Assembly (NCBI GenBank): GCA_009744235.1
Contig: WPHV01000008.1
Location: 62,001 to 126,000, forward strand
Direction: 5' to 3'
DNA length: 64,000 bases
From: Gillisella vitis
GTDB lineage: Bacteria; Pseudomonadota; Alphaproteobacteria; Rhizobiales; Rhizobiaceae
Each line of letters starts with the position of its first letter. Positions within the stretch are counted from its first letter, which is position 1. Under the pieces are notes generated by a model. That model was not told where the DNA came from. It searched no databases and saw only the letters and a list, made by a program, of their open reading frames with translations. The position numbers were made by a program, and so were the translations under genes. Of this stretch, positions 43,416-51,743 are shown in pieces.

Positions 43416-44708
43416 CTAGGCTGCCGACCGCTGGAACTTTGTTTCACTCAAGACTGCCTGCTCGATCGCGCCCAATGCCTGAGCAAGCTCGCCGTGATCG
43501 ATGGTCAGCGGTGGAAGAAGTTTGAGAACCTGACCGGCGTGTCCGCAAGTTTCGATGATGTAACCTTCATCGAACAGTCTTCGCGACAGACGTGACGGCA
43601 GCTCCGTATCCTGGAACTCGAGCCCGACCATGAGCTCGCGCCCTTTCAAGCGCACTGTACCCGGTGGCTGTGACGCAATGATCCGAACAAAGCTGCGCTC
43701 CACCATTGCTGCCTTGGACGCGATCTCCGCTGTGAGCTGACCATCTCTCCAGTAGCTATCCAGCGCTGCGGTTGCCCCGACAAAGGCGAGATTGTTGCCG
43801 CGAAATGTGCCATTATGCTCTCCCGGCAGCCATTGATCCAAATGCGGTTTCATCAGAACCAGCGAAAGGGGGGCACCGAAACCGGACAACGATTTTGACA
43901 GGACGACGATATCCGGTTGAAGTCCGCATGGTTCAAAGGAAAAAAAGGTACCGGTGCGGCCATTTCCTGCTTGTATGTCATCAATGATGAGCAGGGCACC
44001 AAGGCGCTGGGCCAACTTTGCCAGGCCTTTCAGCCATTCGCCGCTTGCCACGTTGAGACCACCTTCACCTTGAACGGTCTCGACGATGAAGGCTGCAGGT
44101 GCATCGTTCCCCGCACCGCTGCCCAGCATGGCGGTGATGACCTCAAGGCTGTCGATATCCTCTCCAGTGAACTTATCGAAGGGCATGAAGGTGACGCCAT
44201 CAAGCCGAGTGCCCGCGCCAGCCCGTTTAGTAGCATTGGATGTAGCGGCAAGTGCGCCCATCGTCATGCCGTGGAAGCCGTTGGAAAAGGCCACGATCTG
44301 GCTGCGGCCGGTGACCTTGCGGGCCAGCTTGAGTGCGGCTTCAACCGCATTTGTACCGGTCGGTCCGGGGAACTGGAGCTTATAGTTCAGGCCCCTGGGA
44401 GTCAGGATGATATCCTTGAAGGAGCGGATGAACGCTGCCTTGGCGGTGGTGTACATATCCAGCGAGTGAACGATGCCGCCATCGCTGAGGTAGGCAAGAA
44501 CGCGCTCCAGTATGCGGGGATTGTTGTGACCATAGTTGAGTGTTCCCGCGCCTGACAGGAGGTCGATATAGTCTTTTCCGGCTACATCTGTCAGCTTGGC
44601 ACCCCGCGCAGTTGAAAACACAGTGGGGAAGGACCGGCAGTAGGTGCGGACGTTTGACTCGTGATCTTCAAACACGGATCTGAGAGCCTGCATTTCACAC
44701 TTCGTCAT
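43416..44708 (-). CDS. diaminobutyrate--2-oxoglutarate aminotransferase-type (EctB/Dat-like) PLP enzyme
   Basis: Class III aminotransferase, 430 aa. I prefer ATG 44708 because AGGAG lies 7 bp before it and only 1-2 bp before the alternative ATG 44714. EctB/Dat-like N-terminus (VFEDHESNVRTYCRSFPTVFSTARGAKLTDVAGKDYIDLLSGAGTLNYGHNNP), cofactor region (PGPTGTNAVEAALKLARKVTGR, IIDDIQAGNGRTGTFFSFE) and Schiff-base Lys in VVLSKSLSGFGAPLS. It would make L-2,4-diaminobutyrate from aspartate semialdehyde. EctA and EctC are absent, so ectoine is not the product. Diaminobutyrate may feed the N-hydroxylase or be a building block. 36 bp after the hydroxylase gene. Confidence 0.9.
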   Translation of the reverse strand: MTKCEMQALRSVFEDHESNVRTYCRSFPTVFSTARGAKLTDVAGKDYIDLLSGAGTLNYGHNNPRILERVLAYLSDGGIVHSLDMYTTAKAAFIRSFKDIILTPRGLNYKLQFPGPTGTNAVEAALKLARKVTGRSQIVAFSNGFHGMTMGALAATSNATKRAGAGTRLDGVTFMPFDKFTGEDIDSLEVITAMLGSGAGNDAPAAFIVETVQGEGGLNVASGEWLKGLAKLAQRLGALLIIDDIQAGNGRTGTFFSFEPCGLQPDIVVLSKSLSGFGAPLSLVLMKPHLDQWLPGEHNGTFRGNNLAFVGATAALDSYWRDGQLTAEIASKAAMVERSFVRIIASQPPGTVRLKGRELMVGLEFQDTELPSRLSRRLFDEGYIIETCGHAGQVLKLLPPLTIDHGELAQALGAIEQAVLSETKFQRSAA

Positions 44709-44744
44709 TGCCATTCTCCTGTGTAACGGGCGGCATTTTTCCGA

Positions 44745-46070
44745 TTATGCTGCGGGGAGTTCTTGAAGTGCCTCGCCGGTCCCATCTTTCAGATGGGGGT
44801 GAATTGACAGGTTGGCCCCGAGACTGTCCACAATGGCGGCTGAGCGGATCGACAAAAGGCTGAACGAACCTGCATCGCCGAGCCCGTGGCTGCTCTCACA
44901 AAGTCCGTTGAGATAGAGAGGTGCGCCAATATCCGTAGGCACTGAATAGTCTCTCGTGACATCCAGTGCTCCATCCTTGCGTCTGCCCAGATGCTGAGCC
45001 ACCTCGCTCAGGATCGGCGGCAGCAGTTCGCAGCCTTCCCCCGCTCCGATGTCCTTGAAGCCCGTTGCCAAAACTACGGCATCTACATCGAGCGCCGTAT
45101 GACGGTCGAGGAATTTTTCCCACAGCCCCAGTGTGATGCTTTGTCCATTTGCCGCAACCGAGGTAATCTCGGTATTGTTGTGGATGGTAAAGCGCTCCTT
45201 GCCTTCCAGTTTTTCTTCATAGAGACTTACATACAATTTATGAAGAACATCGATGTCGGCAGCGCTGTAGTTGGTTGCTCGTAACTGCCCTTGCAAAGAC
45301 TTGCGTGCTTCGTCATTAACGCTAAAGAAGTAATCCACGAATTCCGGAAAATAAACATAATCCGAGAAGGGGCTCGTGTCTTTCTGACGCATCGCGAAGC
45401 TGCGATGAACCGAATGGATTTCCAAGCTCGGGAACCGTGCCATGAGATCGAGGTTGATCTCGACTGCGGACTGGCTTGCGCCGATCACGGCGATACTCTT
45501 GATCTGGTCGCCAATTGCCGAAAGATTCCTCAAATAATCACACAAGTGGAAGACGCGAGGACCGAGCGCCGGCTTGAAATACTCGGGAATGTTGCGGCTT
45601 CGCCCGGTGCCCAACACTAGAGCGCGGGCACTATAGTGGCCCTGGTTCGTCGTCACGCTCCAAAGCCTGGTGGCTCTATCGAACCGGATCGATTCAGCGC
45701 GTGTCGAATAGCTGACACAATGATCAAAAAACCGTGCGACCCACGCCACGTAGCGCGCATAATCTTTCCGGAATGGATAGGCGAGCCCGAGATTGAGATA
45801 GTCGAACAGCCGATTTTCGCATTTCAGATAATTGGTGAAACTATACTGGCTGCGCGGGTTGCGCGGCGTGACAAGATCGCGCAAGGGGTTGTTCTGGATA
45901 TCGGAACCGTCAAGCATCATGTGCGGATGCCAGGCCGGGCCTGAGCCCGCTTCTAGGAAATGCACGCTGAAAGATGAGCCCAGTTCTTCACTGGCTACCG
46001 CCAGTGAAATGTTTGACGGACCAAAGCCGATGCCAAGAACGTCAACGTGATGCGGCTTGTTTGTCTTCAT
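44745..46070 (-). CDS. FAD/NADPH amine N-hydroxylase (SidA/IucD/PvdA family)
   Basis: 441 aa flavin N-monooxygenase that adds a hydroxyl to the side-chain amine of lysine, ornithine or a similar diamine. FAD motif VLGIGFGPSNISLAVA (about 10-25), MQ-like segment HPHMMLDGSDIQNNPLRDLVTPRNPRSQYSFTNYL, NADPH motif IAVIGASQSAVEINLDL and C-terminal VVLATGFKDIGAG. Usually a siderophore gene, but no NIS synthetase, hydroxamate acyltransferase-ligase set or TonB receptor is present. It overlaps the MetRS-like gene by 4 bp (ATGA), which fits the hydroxylase supplying N-hydroxy-diamine to a hydrazine synthetase. Substrate could be lysine, ornithine or diaminobutyrate. Confidence 0.92.
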   Translation of the reverse strand: MKTNKPHHVDVLGIGFGPSNISLAVASEELGSSFSVHFLEAGSGPAWHPHMMLDGSDIQNNPLRDLVTPRNPRSQYSFTNYLKCENRLFDYLNLGLAYPFRKDYARYVAWVARFFDHCVSYSTRAESIRFDRATRLWSVTTNQGHYSARALVLGTGRSRNIPEYFKPALGPRVFHLCDYLRNLSAIGDQIKSIAVIGASQSAVEINLDLMARFPSLEIHSVHRSFAMRQKDTSPFSDYVYFPEFVDYFFSVNDEARKSLQGQLRATNYSAADIDVLHKLYVSLYEEKLEGKERFTIHNNTEITSVAANGQSITLGLWEKFLDRHTALDVDAVVLATGFKDIGAGEGCELLPPILSEVAQHLGRRKDGALDVTRDYSVPTDIGAPLYLNGLCESSHGLGDAGSFSLLSIRSAAIVDSLGANLSIHPHLKDGTGEALQELPAA

Positions 46071-47653
46071 GTAACGACAGCTCCGAGCAATTGCAGTTTG
46101 CTTCCAGGTTCCGACGCTTCTTCTTGGAATCCGGATCCATTGAAAGCCGGCTCAGAGGGGAGAAGGTCTTTACCCTCGGGCCAGAAAATTGGGCCGTCCA
46201 GCCCAATGGAGCGCCAGAGCTTCAAGGCTGCATCGCTTGCGAGTGGCGCAAGGCCGCAGGCGGTTGCCTTTACGATGCTACGCAATACGTCCGTGTTTGT
46301 GCCGTGCTTTGCCAAGGATTCGATGAGCTCAAGTCCGTTCGCAACAGTAAGGGCTGCCATGCGCAGACTCTGGTGGCGATAATCATACGCTGTCTCGAAC
46401 CGGGCAAGCAGTGATGCTGCGTAAGCGCTGCCGGAAACCGGGCCTGACTTTCCGCCAAACAATTCACAGACTCGCTTGATTGGCTGCCGGAATTTTTTGT
46501 CGAGGACACGCTCCATGTCCTCCCGCGTGAAGTTCGCCTGGTTGTATTCTGGATTTGACCAGGCCAGATAGAAGCGCACATCATCAGCGGGAGTTTCGGC
46601 CAGAAGATCGCGACCCCAGATCAAATGGCCCTGGCTGGTGGAGAATTTGAAATTGTCCAGCAGGTAAAATTCGTTGGTGATGAAAGCAGTGGGCAAAATA
46701 TGCTTGAGTCCGCCGGCCCGGGCTGCCAAGGCCAGTCCAAGATGGGCGATGACATAGAAGAACGAATTATCAAAGCCCAGATACTGCACATACCGAACCG
46801 ATGATGCACGCGCTGTCGCGCCTTCGAAACCTCGCAACATGCAAGCCTGATCGATCCAGTGGAAATGACCGGGAAGCATTTCCGCCCAAACATTGAGCAC
46901 CAGACCGTCGGCATTCGGGAAGGGTGCCGGTATGCCCCAGCGGGATGGGAATGTGATCGGAAACTTCGCTAGTCGTTTGGCGAAGAGTTCGTCGATCAGA
47001 CGCGACAAATTCGGCCGTTTCTCGGGAATATGGTGGCGTAGATGATCGAGAAGAGGTTCACGCCACTTTTCCAGATCAATGAAATACTCATCGATCTCCC
47101 GCATTTCGACCGGATCACCCGCCTCTCCCCCTGTCGGATAAAGGCCGAGAAGGTCACTTGCCTCGTTGGGATGGCCACAAGCCTCACAGATATTGGCTTT
47201 CGTGCCGGACAGACAGGTGGGGCAGTAACCCGTCGCATAGGATTCGAACATGAAGCGGTTTCGCTTGATGTCGAATGGGGACAGTCGACGATGCTTCTCG
47301 ATCACACCAGTGTCGAACAGATGCTTGAACCAGTCGGATACGGACTGCGTGTATGCCGTGTCGGGAATGGCCACTACGTCGAAGTGAATCTGAGACTTGG
47401 AGAGCGTAGTCTGAATATCAGCATGGCTTTTTCTCGCCAACGCCAAGGGTTCAGTTCCCAGACGTTCAGCCGTGGTCACCACGTAGCTTTGGTTCAGATC
47501 CACACTCAGTGCGGCTACGGCGTCTCGCCCTTGTAAAGTCAAGTAACGACGCAGGACGTCAGCTCCGAGGTAGGGACCGGACAGATGGCCGACATGGAGA
47601 TCTCCGTTCGGCGTAGGGGGAGGCGCGATGATAACTGTTAGTTCCGCTGTCAT
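46067..47653 (-). CDS. methionyl-tRNA-synthetase-like enzyme, probable hydrazine synthetase subunit
   Basis: 528 aa class I synthetase paralogue. HIGH motif as HVGH at about 20-23 (PTPNGDLHVGHLSGPYLGADVL); zinc knuckle CPTC at 144-147 and CEAC at 156-159, as in MetRS; KMSKS is altered to KFSTS (336-340). A C-terminal helical part is present, but a housekeeping MetRS role is unlikely given the cluster context, the coupling to the hydroxylase gene and altered motifs. In Spb40/Tri28-type hydrazine synthetases a MetRS-like domain adenylates an amino acid and esterifies it to an N-hydroxy-diamine, after which a cupin makes the N-N bond. Here the cupin is the preceding gene. ATG 47653 preferred over TTG 47659. 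Confidence 0.85.
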   Translation of the reverse strand: MTAELTVIIAPPPTPNGDLHVGHLSGPYLGADVLRRYLTLQGRDAVAALSVDLNQSYVVTTAERLGTEPLALARKSHADIQTTLSKSQIHFDVVAIPDTAYTQSVSDWFKHLFDTGVIEKHRRLSPFDIKRNRFMFESYATGYCPTCLSGTKANICEACGHPNEASDLLGLYPTGGEAGDPVEMREIDEYFIDLEKWREPLLDHLRHHIPEKRPNLSRLIDELFAKRLAKFPITFPSRWGIPAPFPNADGLVLNVWAEMLPGHFHWIDQACMLRGFEGATARASSVRYVQYLGFDNSFFYVIAHLGLALAARAGGLKHILPTAFITNEFYLLDNFKFSTSQGHLIWGRDLLAETPADDVRFYLAWSNPEYNQANFTREDMERVLDKKFRQPIKRVCELFGGKSGPVSGSAYAASLLARFETAYDYRHQSLRMAALTVANGLELIESLAKHGTNTDVLRSIVKATACGLAPLASDAALKLWRSIGLDGPIFWPEGKDLLPSEPAFNGSGFQEEASEPGSKLQLLGAVVT

Positions 47654-47696
47654 GTCCAAGCGTCTCGTTATTGTTGGGGGCTGGGGCGTTGCAACC

Positions 47697-48089
47697 TTAT
47701 GCTTCGGCTTGTGCTAAGCCGTAACGCCGTTTAAGCGCGGCATGGGCTTCCGGGCTTCCCCAGAAGATTGTCAGGAAAACCAGAGGGTCGGCGTCAGAGT
47801 GATTAAGCACCGTGTGATGGCTGTGACGGGGCAGATAGATGACATCGCCTTGCGCAATATCCGAACTTTCATCATCGACCGTGATGCTGCCGGCCCCGGA
47901 AAGGATAATAAATGTCTCTTCCTCATCATGCGAATGCGGAGTGGTTGCTTCACCCGGGCGTACGGATGCGATAGCAGATCCCCAGAACTCCGGATCCGTA
48001 ACCTCATTCCACGGATATAACCGACGAAGATCGCAGCCATATTCATACTTCGTCTGCGCTTCACGCGCCGGTGAGATAATAACAGGCAT
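47697..48089 (-). CDS. small cupin, probable N-N-bond-forming subunit
   Basis: 130 aa single-domain cupin. Metal site: TPHSHDEEETFIILSGAGSITVDDE (H-x-H-x4-E) and second motif PRHSHHTVLNHSD (His). GGAG ribosome site 8 bp before the ATG. First gene of the leftward operon, followed 43 bp later by the MetRS-like gene and then the N-hydroxylase. In known hydrazine synthetases a zinc cupin is fused to the MetRS-like domain and rearranges the hydroxylamine ester to the hydrazine. A separate cupin next to a separate MetRS-like gene is therefore interpreted as a split form of that enzyme. Confidence 0.85.
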   Translation of the reverse strand: MPVIISPAREAQTKYEYGCDLRRLYPWNEVTDPEFWGSAIASVRPGEATTPHSHDEEETFIILSGAGSITVDDESSDIAQGDVIYLPRHSHHTVLNHSDADPLVFLTIFWGSPEAHAALKRRYGLAQAEA

Positions 48090-48820
48090 TAAGGATCTCC
48101 ATCAAAGTGATACAGTCTGCAGCCGCCGAAAAAACATCGGAGGAACACGTTTAAATTGTTTGGTGGCTTCGGCGAAATGGGGTCACTGTGACTAAAGACC
48201 TCTCGAAAATTGCTCAAAAAATTTTCTGATTTATGGTATTAATATTAATTTCCTCGGTTATAAATCAAAAATTTCAATATATCGAATGTAACATATCTTA
48301 AATAACAAATTATATGTATTATACATAACTATATTTTATTAATAATATTAAACACAACAAATAATTTACATAAATCAACAGACAATTTTATTTTTTAATA
48401 AAAAAGTTTATTTTTTTATAATAACGATTGCCTAGTTGGCGTCAATGTCGCGTGCTTCACAAAAATTTTGAACCATTTGAACTTTTTTTTGAGGTTGCAT
48501 CAATCTCGCGGTTGAAAGCGCACTGGAAAATTTTCAAAGAACTTCCATCGCAAACGGGTGCCAAAAGCATTCTGTGAGATGCCGCGTCGTATCAGGCTTC
48601 AAATGATGTTTGATGGAGCTAAAAAATTATGTGAAATCCGGCGGATTGACGTGCCTTCCACGAATGTTACGTTGAAATCAACACAACTCCTCATTGATTT
48701 CTTCAAAACAAAATGTCTCTTACGAACGTAAATCGACATGAGTATGTGAGAAAATTGTTCTAATCTCCGCCCGTTCAAACGGGTTTTAACGAGATGTACA
48801 TAGAAATATTAGAGGCCATT
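48090..48820. promoter_or_regulatory. AT-rich divergent promoter region of the biosynthetic cluster
   Basis: 731 bp without a gene between the leftward cupin gene and the rightward rhodanese gene. From about 48,220 to 48,430 the sequence is almost only A and T (long TTAATA, ATTATA and TTTTTTATAAT stretches), in sharp contrast to both sides. This is the expected location of both operon promoters and a good target for H-NS/Ros/MucR-type silencing proteins. No specific LysR box was recognised. Its composition suggests foreign origin. Confidence 0.6.
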
Positions 48821-49219
48821 ATGATCAATATTGACCAACTGACACATTATCAGCGCAAGCTTGCTTATGAAATGGATTCTTGGGATCTCTCCGTTGCTCT
48901 CAATGAGGGAGAATCCTCAATCGTTGTGGTCGATGGGCGCTCCGCAGAAGCATATGCCAGCGAACATATTCCGGGTGCGATCAATTTACCTCACAAGGGC
49001 ATTTGTTTTTTCTCCACGGAAAGCATCGACAAGAGCAAGATTTATGTCTGTTACTGCGATGGCATCGGTTGCAATGCATCGACCAAGACGGCGGTTAAAC
49101 TGCTTACGCTTGGCTTCCAGGTTCGGGAATTGATCGGCGGGCTCGATTGGTGGAAGCGCGACGGTCATCCGACCGAGGGTGATAACGCCCAGAGCGGCGG
49201 CGCTGCCTGCGGCTGCTAA
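48821..49219 (+). CDS. single-domain rhodanese-like protein
   Basis: 132 aa from ATG 48821 (MINIDQLTHYQRKL), with GAGG 8 bp upstream; an upstream in-frame ATG at 48794 lacks this. The rhodanese fold shows VVVDGRSAEAYASEHIPGAINLPH and the active loop YCDGIGCNASTKTA, where one Cys should be the sulfur acceptor, then FQVRELIGGLDWWKRDGHP. The C-terminus ends AACGC, a second thiol pair. First gene of the rightward arm. It might supply or remove sulfur, or act as a thiol redox or detoxification protein in the pathway. Confidence 0.85.
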   Translation: MINIDQLTHYQRKLAYEMDSWDLSVALNEGESSIVVVDGRSAEAYASEHIPGAINLPHKGICFFSTESIDKSKIYVCYCDGIGCNASTKTAVKLLTLGFQVRELIGGLDWWKRDGHPTEGDNAQSGGAACGC

Positions 49220-49324
49220 CCGCACTCCGCTCACGAGCTTTTCATGCGCCAATATTCGTCTGGGTTGGCTGAGTTTCCAGCAACGCCCGCAGCAGGAGCT
49301 CCAATTTGTCTTATGGAGATGGCA

Positions 49325-49546
49325 ATGAGAAGTGCCAGTGACAGCATTCGAGAGCTTACAATATCACTCGATCCGGCCTTATTTAATTTTATTGCTGCCG
49401 AAATTGCCACAACACCAAGCGTTTCGGAAAGCGACTATTTGCTTTCGCTCCTGATTAGGGAGCGTCAGTCGCGGATGAAAGAGCTGATGCTGCGCAAGCA
49501 GTTTGCCCATGAACTCGGTGATCCGTATTCGCGGGACATGCTCTAG
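49325..49546 (+). CDS. small protein, ribbon-helix-helix-like
   Basis: 73 aa from ATG 49325, chosen because GGAG lies 6 bp upstream. The pattern ELTISLDPALFNFIAAEIATTPSVSESDYLLSLLIRERQSRMKELMLRKQFAHEL (beta strand then two helices) resembles ParD/CopG-type RHH DNA-binding proteins. No ParE-like toxin gene is adjacent. It could be a local regulator of the cluster. Low-level match only. Confidence 0.5.
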   Translation: MRSASDSIRELTISLDPALFNFIAAEIATTPSVSESDYLLSLLIRERQSRMKELMLRKQFAHELGDPYSRDML

Positions 49547-49681
49547 AAGATCCCGGATGGTTGCCTCTAAACAGACCCGAGATCGCTTTCGATGAGAGCG
49601 TGGACCAGTTTGCGGGCGGTGTCGCACAGCCGAAAAAACAAATGAGCCAAGCGCTCCATTCAAGAAATCGGAACTTCGCAA

Positions 49682-50731
49682 ATGTTGGTGAAAGTAGCCC
49701 TGCCGTATCTATCTGTTATCGTCTATTGCATTTGTACAGCGGTTTCCGCTGTATGGATTTCATTCGCTTTTTCCAACATAAGCGGATCTGCCGTTACGCT
49801 CTTTGCTTTTATCGTTTCCTTTGCCGTTTTTACTGGGATCCAGAAATATCTGCACGGCGACGTATTCCGACTTGTGCGACAATATCCATTCAAAGTCTTA
49901 CTTCTGAATATTTTCACGCTCTTCAGCTGGCTCTTCGCATTCCAGTCACTTTATCACATCGAGCCCTCCATCGAGTGCGCCGTGTTTCAAGGGTTTCTGC
50001 CGATCGCCGTTCTGTTTGCCGATTTCGCTAGCGGGCGTGCGAAAGTACGCAGCATGCGGGCGGCAGGCATTTCGATGATCGCGATTTCGCTCTCCGGTCT
50101 CATTCTAATGCGCTTCGTCGAGGGGCGTGGAATGATGGATTTCAGCTTCGCTCAGTTGCTTCAAGGCGTGGCTCTGGCTTCTATTGCGGGAATTTCAGCC
50201 GGACTGCATGCATTTTTCTCGGCGGATCTCTATAAAGTGGCAAAGTGCACCACGCTTGAGATTCTCTGTAATCGCTTCTTTCTTCTGCTGGTCGTGACGA
50301 GCTTCTTCGGCGGGCCTGACCTGATGCAGGCCTTTACGGTGGAACCAATGACGATCGTGCGGCTGCTTGCATTGTCGGCAATTTCGGTTCTCATACCTAT
50401 GTTCACATTGCAATACTCGGTGCAAACCATGGGTGCGGCACGCGTTTCGATCATTACACCGGCAGTTCCCGTTATTGCGCTTATACTCGAACAAGTCTTG
50501 GGCGGCTGGCCTTCAGTATTCATACCGATGCTGGTGGGTATGGTTTGTGTCAGCATTGGCTTGACAAATTACTGGGTTTATAGAAAAAATTTCAATTTTA
50601 ATCTATTAAACAGGCTTTTCAAGCGTGGTAAATGGCGTGCGGTCAATACGCAGCCTTTAGATAATGAATTTTTGCATGAGGCCAAGCCGACACTTTCGCA
50701 AGCCGCAAAGGTGAAGCCAAATGCGCCATAG
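49682..50731 (+). CDS. DMT/EamA-family transporter
   Basis: 349 aa membrane protein with about ten TM helices in two EamA-like repeats (about 5-140 and 155-285), followed by a polar cytoplasmic tail of about 60 residues. Typical features: FSNISGSAVTLFAFIVSFAVF, LFAFQSLYHIEPSIECAVFQGFLPIAVLF and SVQTMGAARVSIITPAVPVIALILEQVLGGWP. Probably the product exporter or a precursor transporter; together with LysE at the far end it gives the cluster two export candidates. It precedes the next gene by 14 bp. Confidence 0.85.
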   Translation: MLVKVALPYLSVIVYCICTAVSAVWISFAFSNISGSAVTLFAFIVSFAVFTGIQKYLHGDVFRLVRQYPFKVLLLNIFTLFSWLFAFQSLYHIEPSIECAVFQGFLPIAVLFADFASGRAKVRSMRAAGISMIAISLSGLILMRFVEGRGMMDFSFAQLLQGVALASIAGISAGLHAFFSADLYKVAKCTTLEILCNRFFLLLVVTSFFGGPDLMQAFTVEPMTIVRLLALSAISVLIPMFTLQYSVQTMGAARVSIITPAVPVIALILEQVLGGWPSVFIPMLVGMVCVSIGLTNYWVYRKNFNFNLLNRLFKRGKWRAVNTQPLDNEFLHEAKPTLSQAAKVKPNAP

Positions 50732-50745
50732 TAGGAATTATTGTA

Positions 50746-51276
50746 ATGAATGCACCACCTCTGAAACAAAGCCGACAGGTTCTCGGTAAGAGCTGTTCAA
50801 ACCCTCTCGTACATCAACCACGCGCGTGCCACGCACTCGGCGTACTTGTCGACGGGGAACGCACCTATAAGCTCTATGTCATCCTGTCAGATCTCTATAC
50901 ACTTGAAGACTGCCCAGGCGAGGCCGCTTTGAGGCGCATGGTACTGCAGGCGTTTGAGGGATGGGATGCGGCAGAAGATTATCCTACCGGCTTCGCCATC
51001 CTCCACCTGGCAAAGGATGGCGTCTATATTCTCGCATCCCGCTGGAGCAATGCAAACAATCTTCGCCACCGTGCCTACGCTGTTGATCTCTCCCGGTTAG
51101 GCGAGAAGCCGACACCGCTTTCGGACCCGTGGACGATTGCTTGTGTTTGGGAGCTGCAGCTTATCAAGAAAGAGGCCGATGCTTGGATCTCGGCAGTCTT
51201 GAGCCGCGGCGAGCAGAGCCTCACTGCCGAAATGATTCAGGAATACGCAAACCTCCAGTTCAGAGGTGCTCTGTGA
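50746..51276 (+). CDS. conserved-looking hypothetical protein of biosynthetic operon
   Basis: 176 aa, soluble. I do not recognise a family. AGGAAT lies before the ATG and the stop overlaps the GNAT GTG start (GTGA), so it is translated as part of the operon. Notable segments: TYKLYVILSDLYTLEDCPGEAALRRMVLQAFEGWDAAEDYPTGFAILHLAKDGVYILASRWSNANNLRHRAYAVDL, and an acidic/Trp-rich centre. The regular alpha/beta pattern suggests a small globular protein. It may be a dedicated partner of the GNAT or A domain. Confidence 0.75.
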   Translation: MNAPPLKQSRQVLGKSCSNPLVHQPRACHALGVLVDGERTYKLYVILSDLYTLEDCPGEAALRRMVLQAFEGWDAAEDYPTGFAILHLAKDGVYILASRWSNANNLRHRAYAVDLSRLGEKPTPLSDPWTIACVWELQLIKKEADAWISAVLSRGEQSLTAEMIQEYANLQFRGAL

Positions 51277-51743
51277 TCATTCGGCGTGTTGAGCAGAGCG
51301 ACATGGCGCAAATGCTTGCGCTATGTGCTGAGCATGCGGAGTATGAAGGATTGCCGTTTGCCGAAACCGGTCAGATCGAGCGGTGGAAGGTAGCGCTTTT
51401 TGCCGAGCCTGCCCGCCTGTTTGCTTGGGTGTGTGACGGTGTCGATGGTACCCCGCTGGCTGGATACATGACTGCCACGATTGATTATTCGACTTGGTTG
51501 GCGCACCATTTCATCTACCTCGATTGTCTTTTTCTTCGCCCCTCTCATCGCGGTCATGGGCTCGGTCGCGCTCTGATGAGCGTTTTGCAGACCTTTGCTC
51601 AGGACAAGGGATGTGCCGCCATAGAGTGGCAGACGCCTCCGACCAATGCACTGGGCCTGGGCTTCTACCGTGCGATCGGGGCGCGAGAACTGGAAAAGGT
51701 GCGGCTCTCACTGCCGGTGATCCAATCGGAGATCAAAGAATGA
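51273..51743 (+). CDS. GNAT-family N-acyltransferase
   Basis: 156 aa. Start GTG 51273 with AGAGG upstream, overlapping the preceding stop; first residues VIIRRVEQSDMAQMLALCAEHAEYEG are a typical GNAT beginning. CoA-binding loop RPSHRGHGLGRALMSVLQ (R/Q-x-x-G-x-G/A) at about 95-112; C-terminal NALGLGFYRAIGAREL. The stop overlaps the A-domain start (ATGA). In triacsin-type pathways a GNAT acylates the hydrazino unit before it is loaded onto a carrier protein; an equivalent protective role is inferred here from the adjacent A-domain and carrier genes. Confidence 0.88.
   Translation: MIIRRVEQSDMAQMLALCAEHAEYEGLPFAETGQIERWKVALFAEPARLFAWVCDGVDGTPLAGYMTATIDYSTWLAHHFIYLDCLFLRPSHRGHGLGRALMSVLQTFAQDKGCAAIEWQTPPTNALGLGFYRAIGARELEKVRLSLPVIQSEIKE

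Noticed and set aside
43416..46070. Siderophore or ectoine cluster
   Set aside because: The N-hydroxylase and EctB-like genes alone suggest these, but there is no NIS synthetase, hydroxamate NRPS, TonB receptor, EctA or EctC, while cupin and MetRS-like genes are coupled to the hydroxylase.
49325..49546. Toxin-antitoxin pair
   Set aside because: The RHH-like protein lacks an adjacent toxin gene; kept only as a small RHH-like protein.
51494..51739. Upstream extension of the A-domain gene
   Set aside because: It lies inside the GNAT gene; the ATGA overlap at 51740 and A-domain similarity starting there give the better start.
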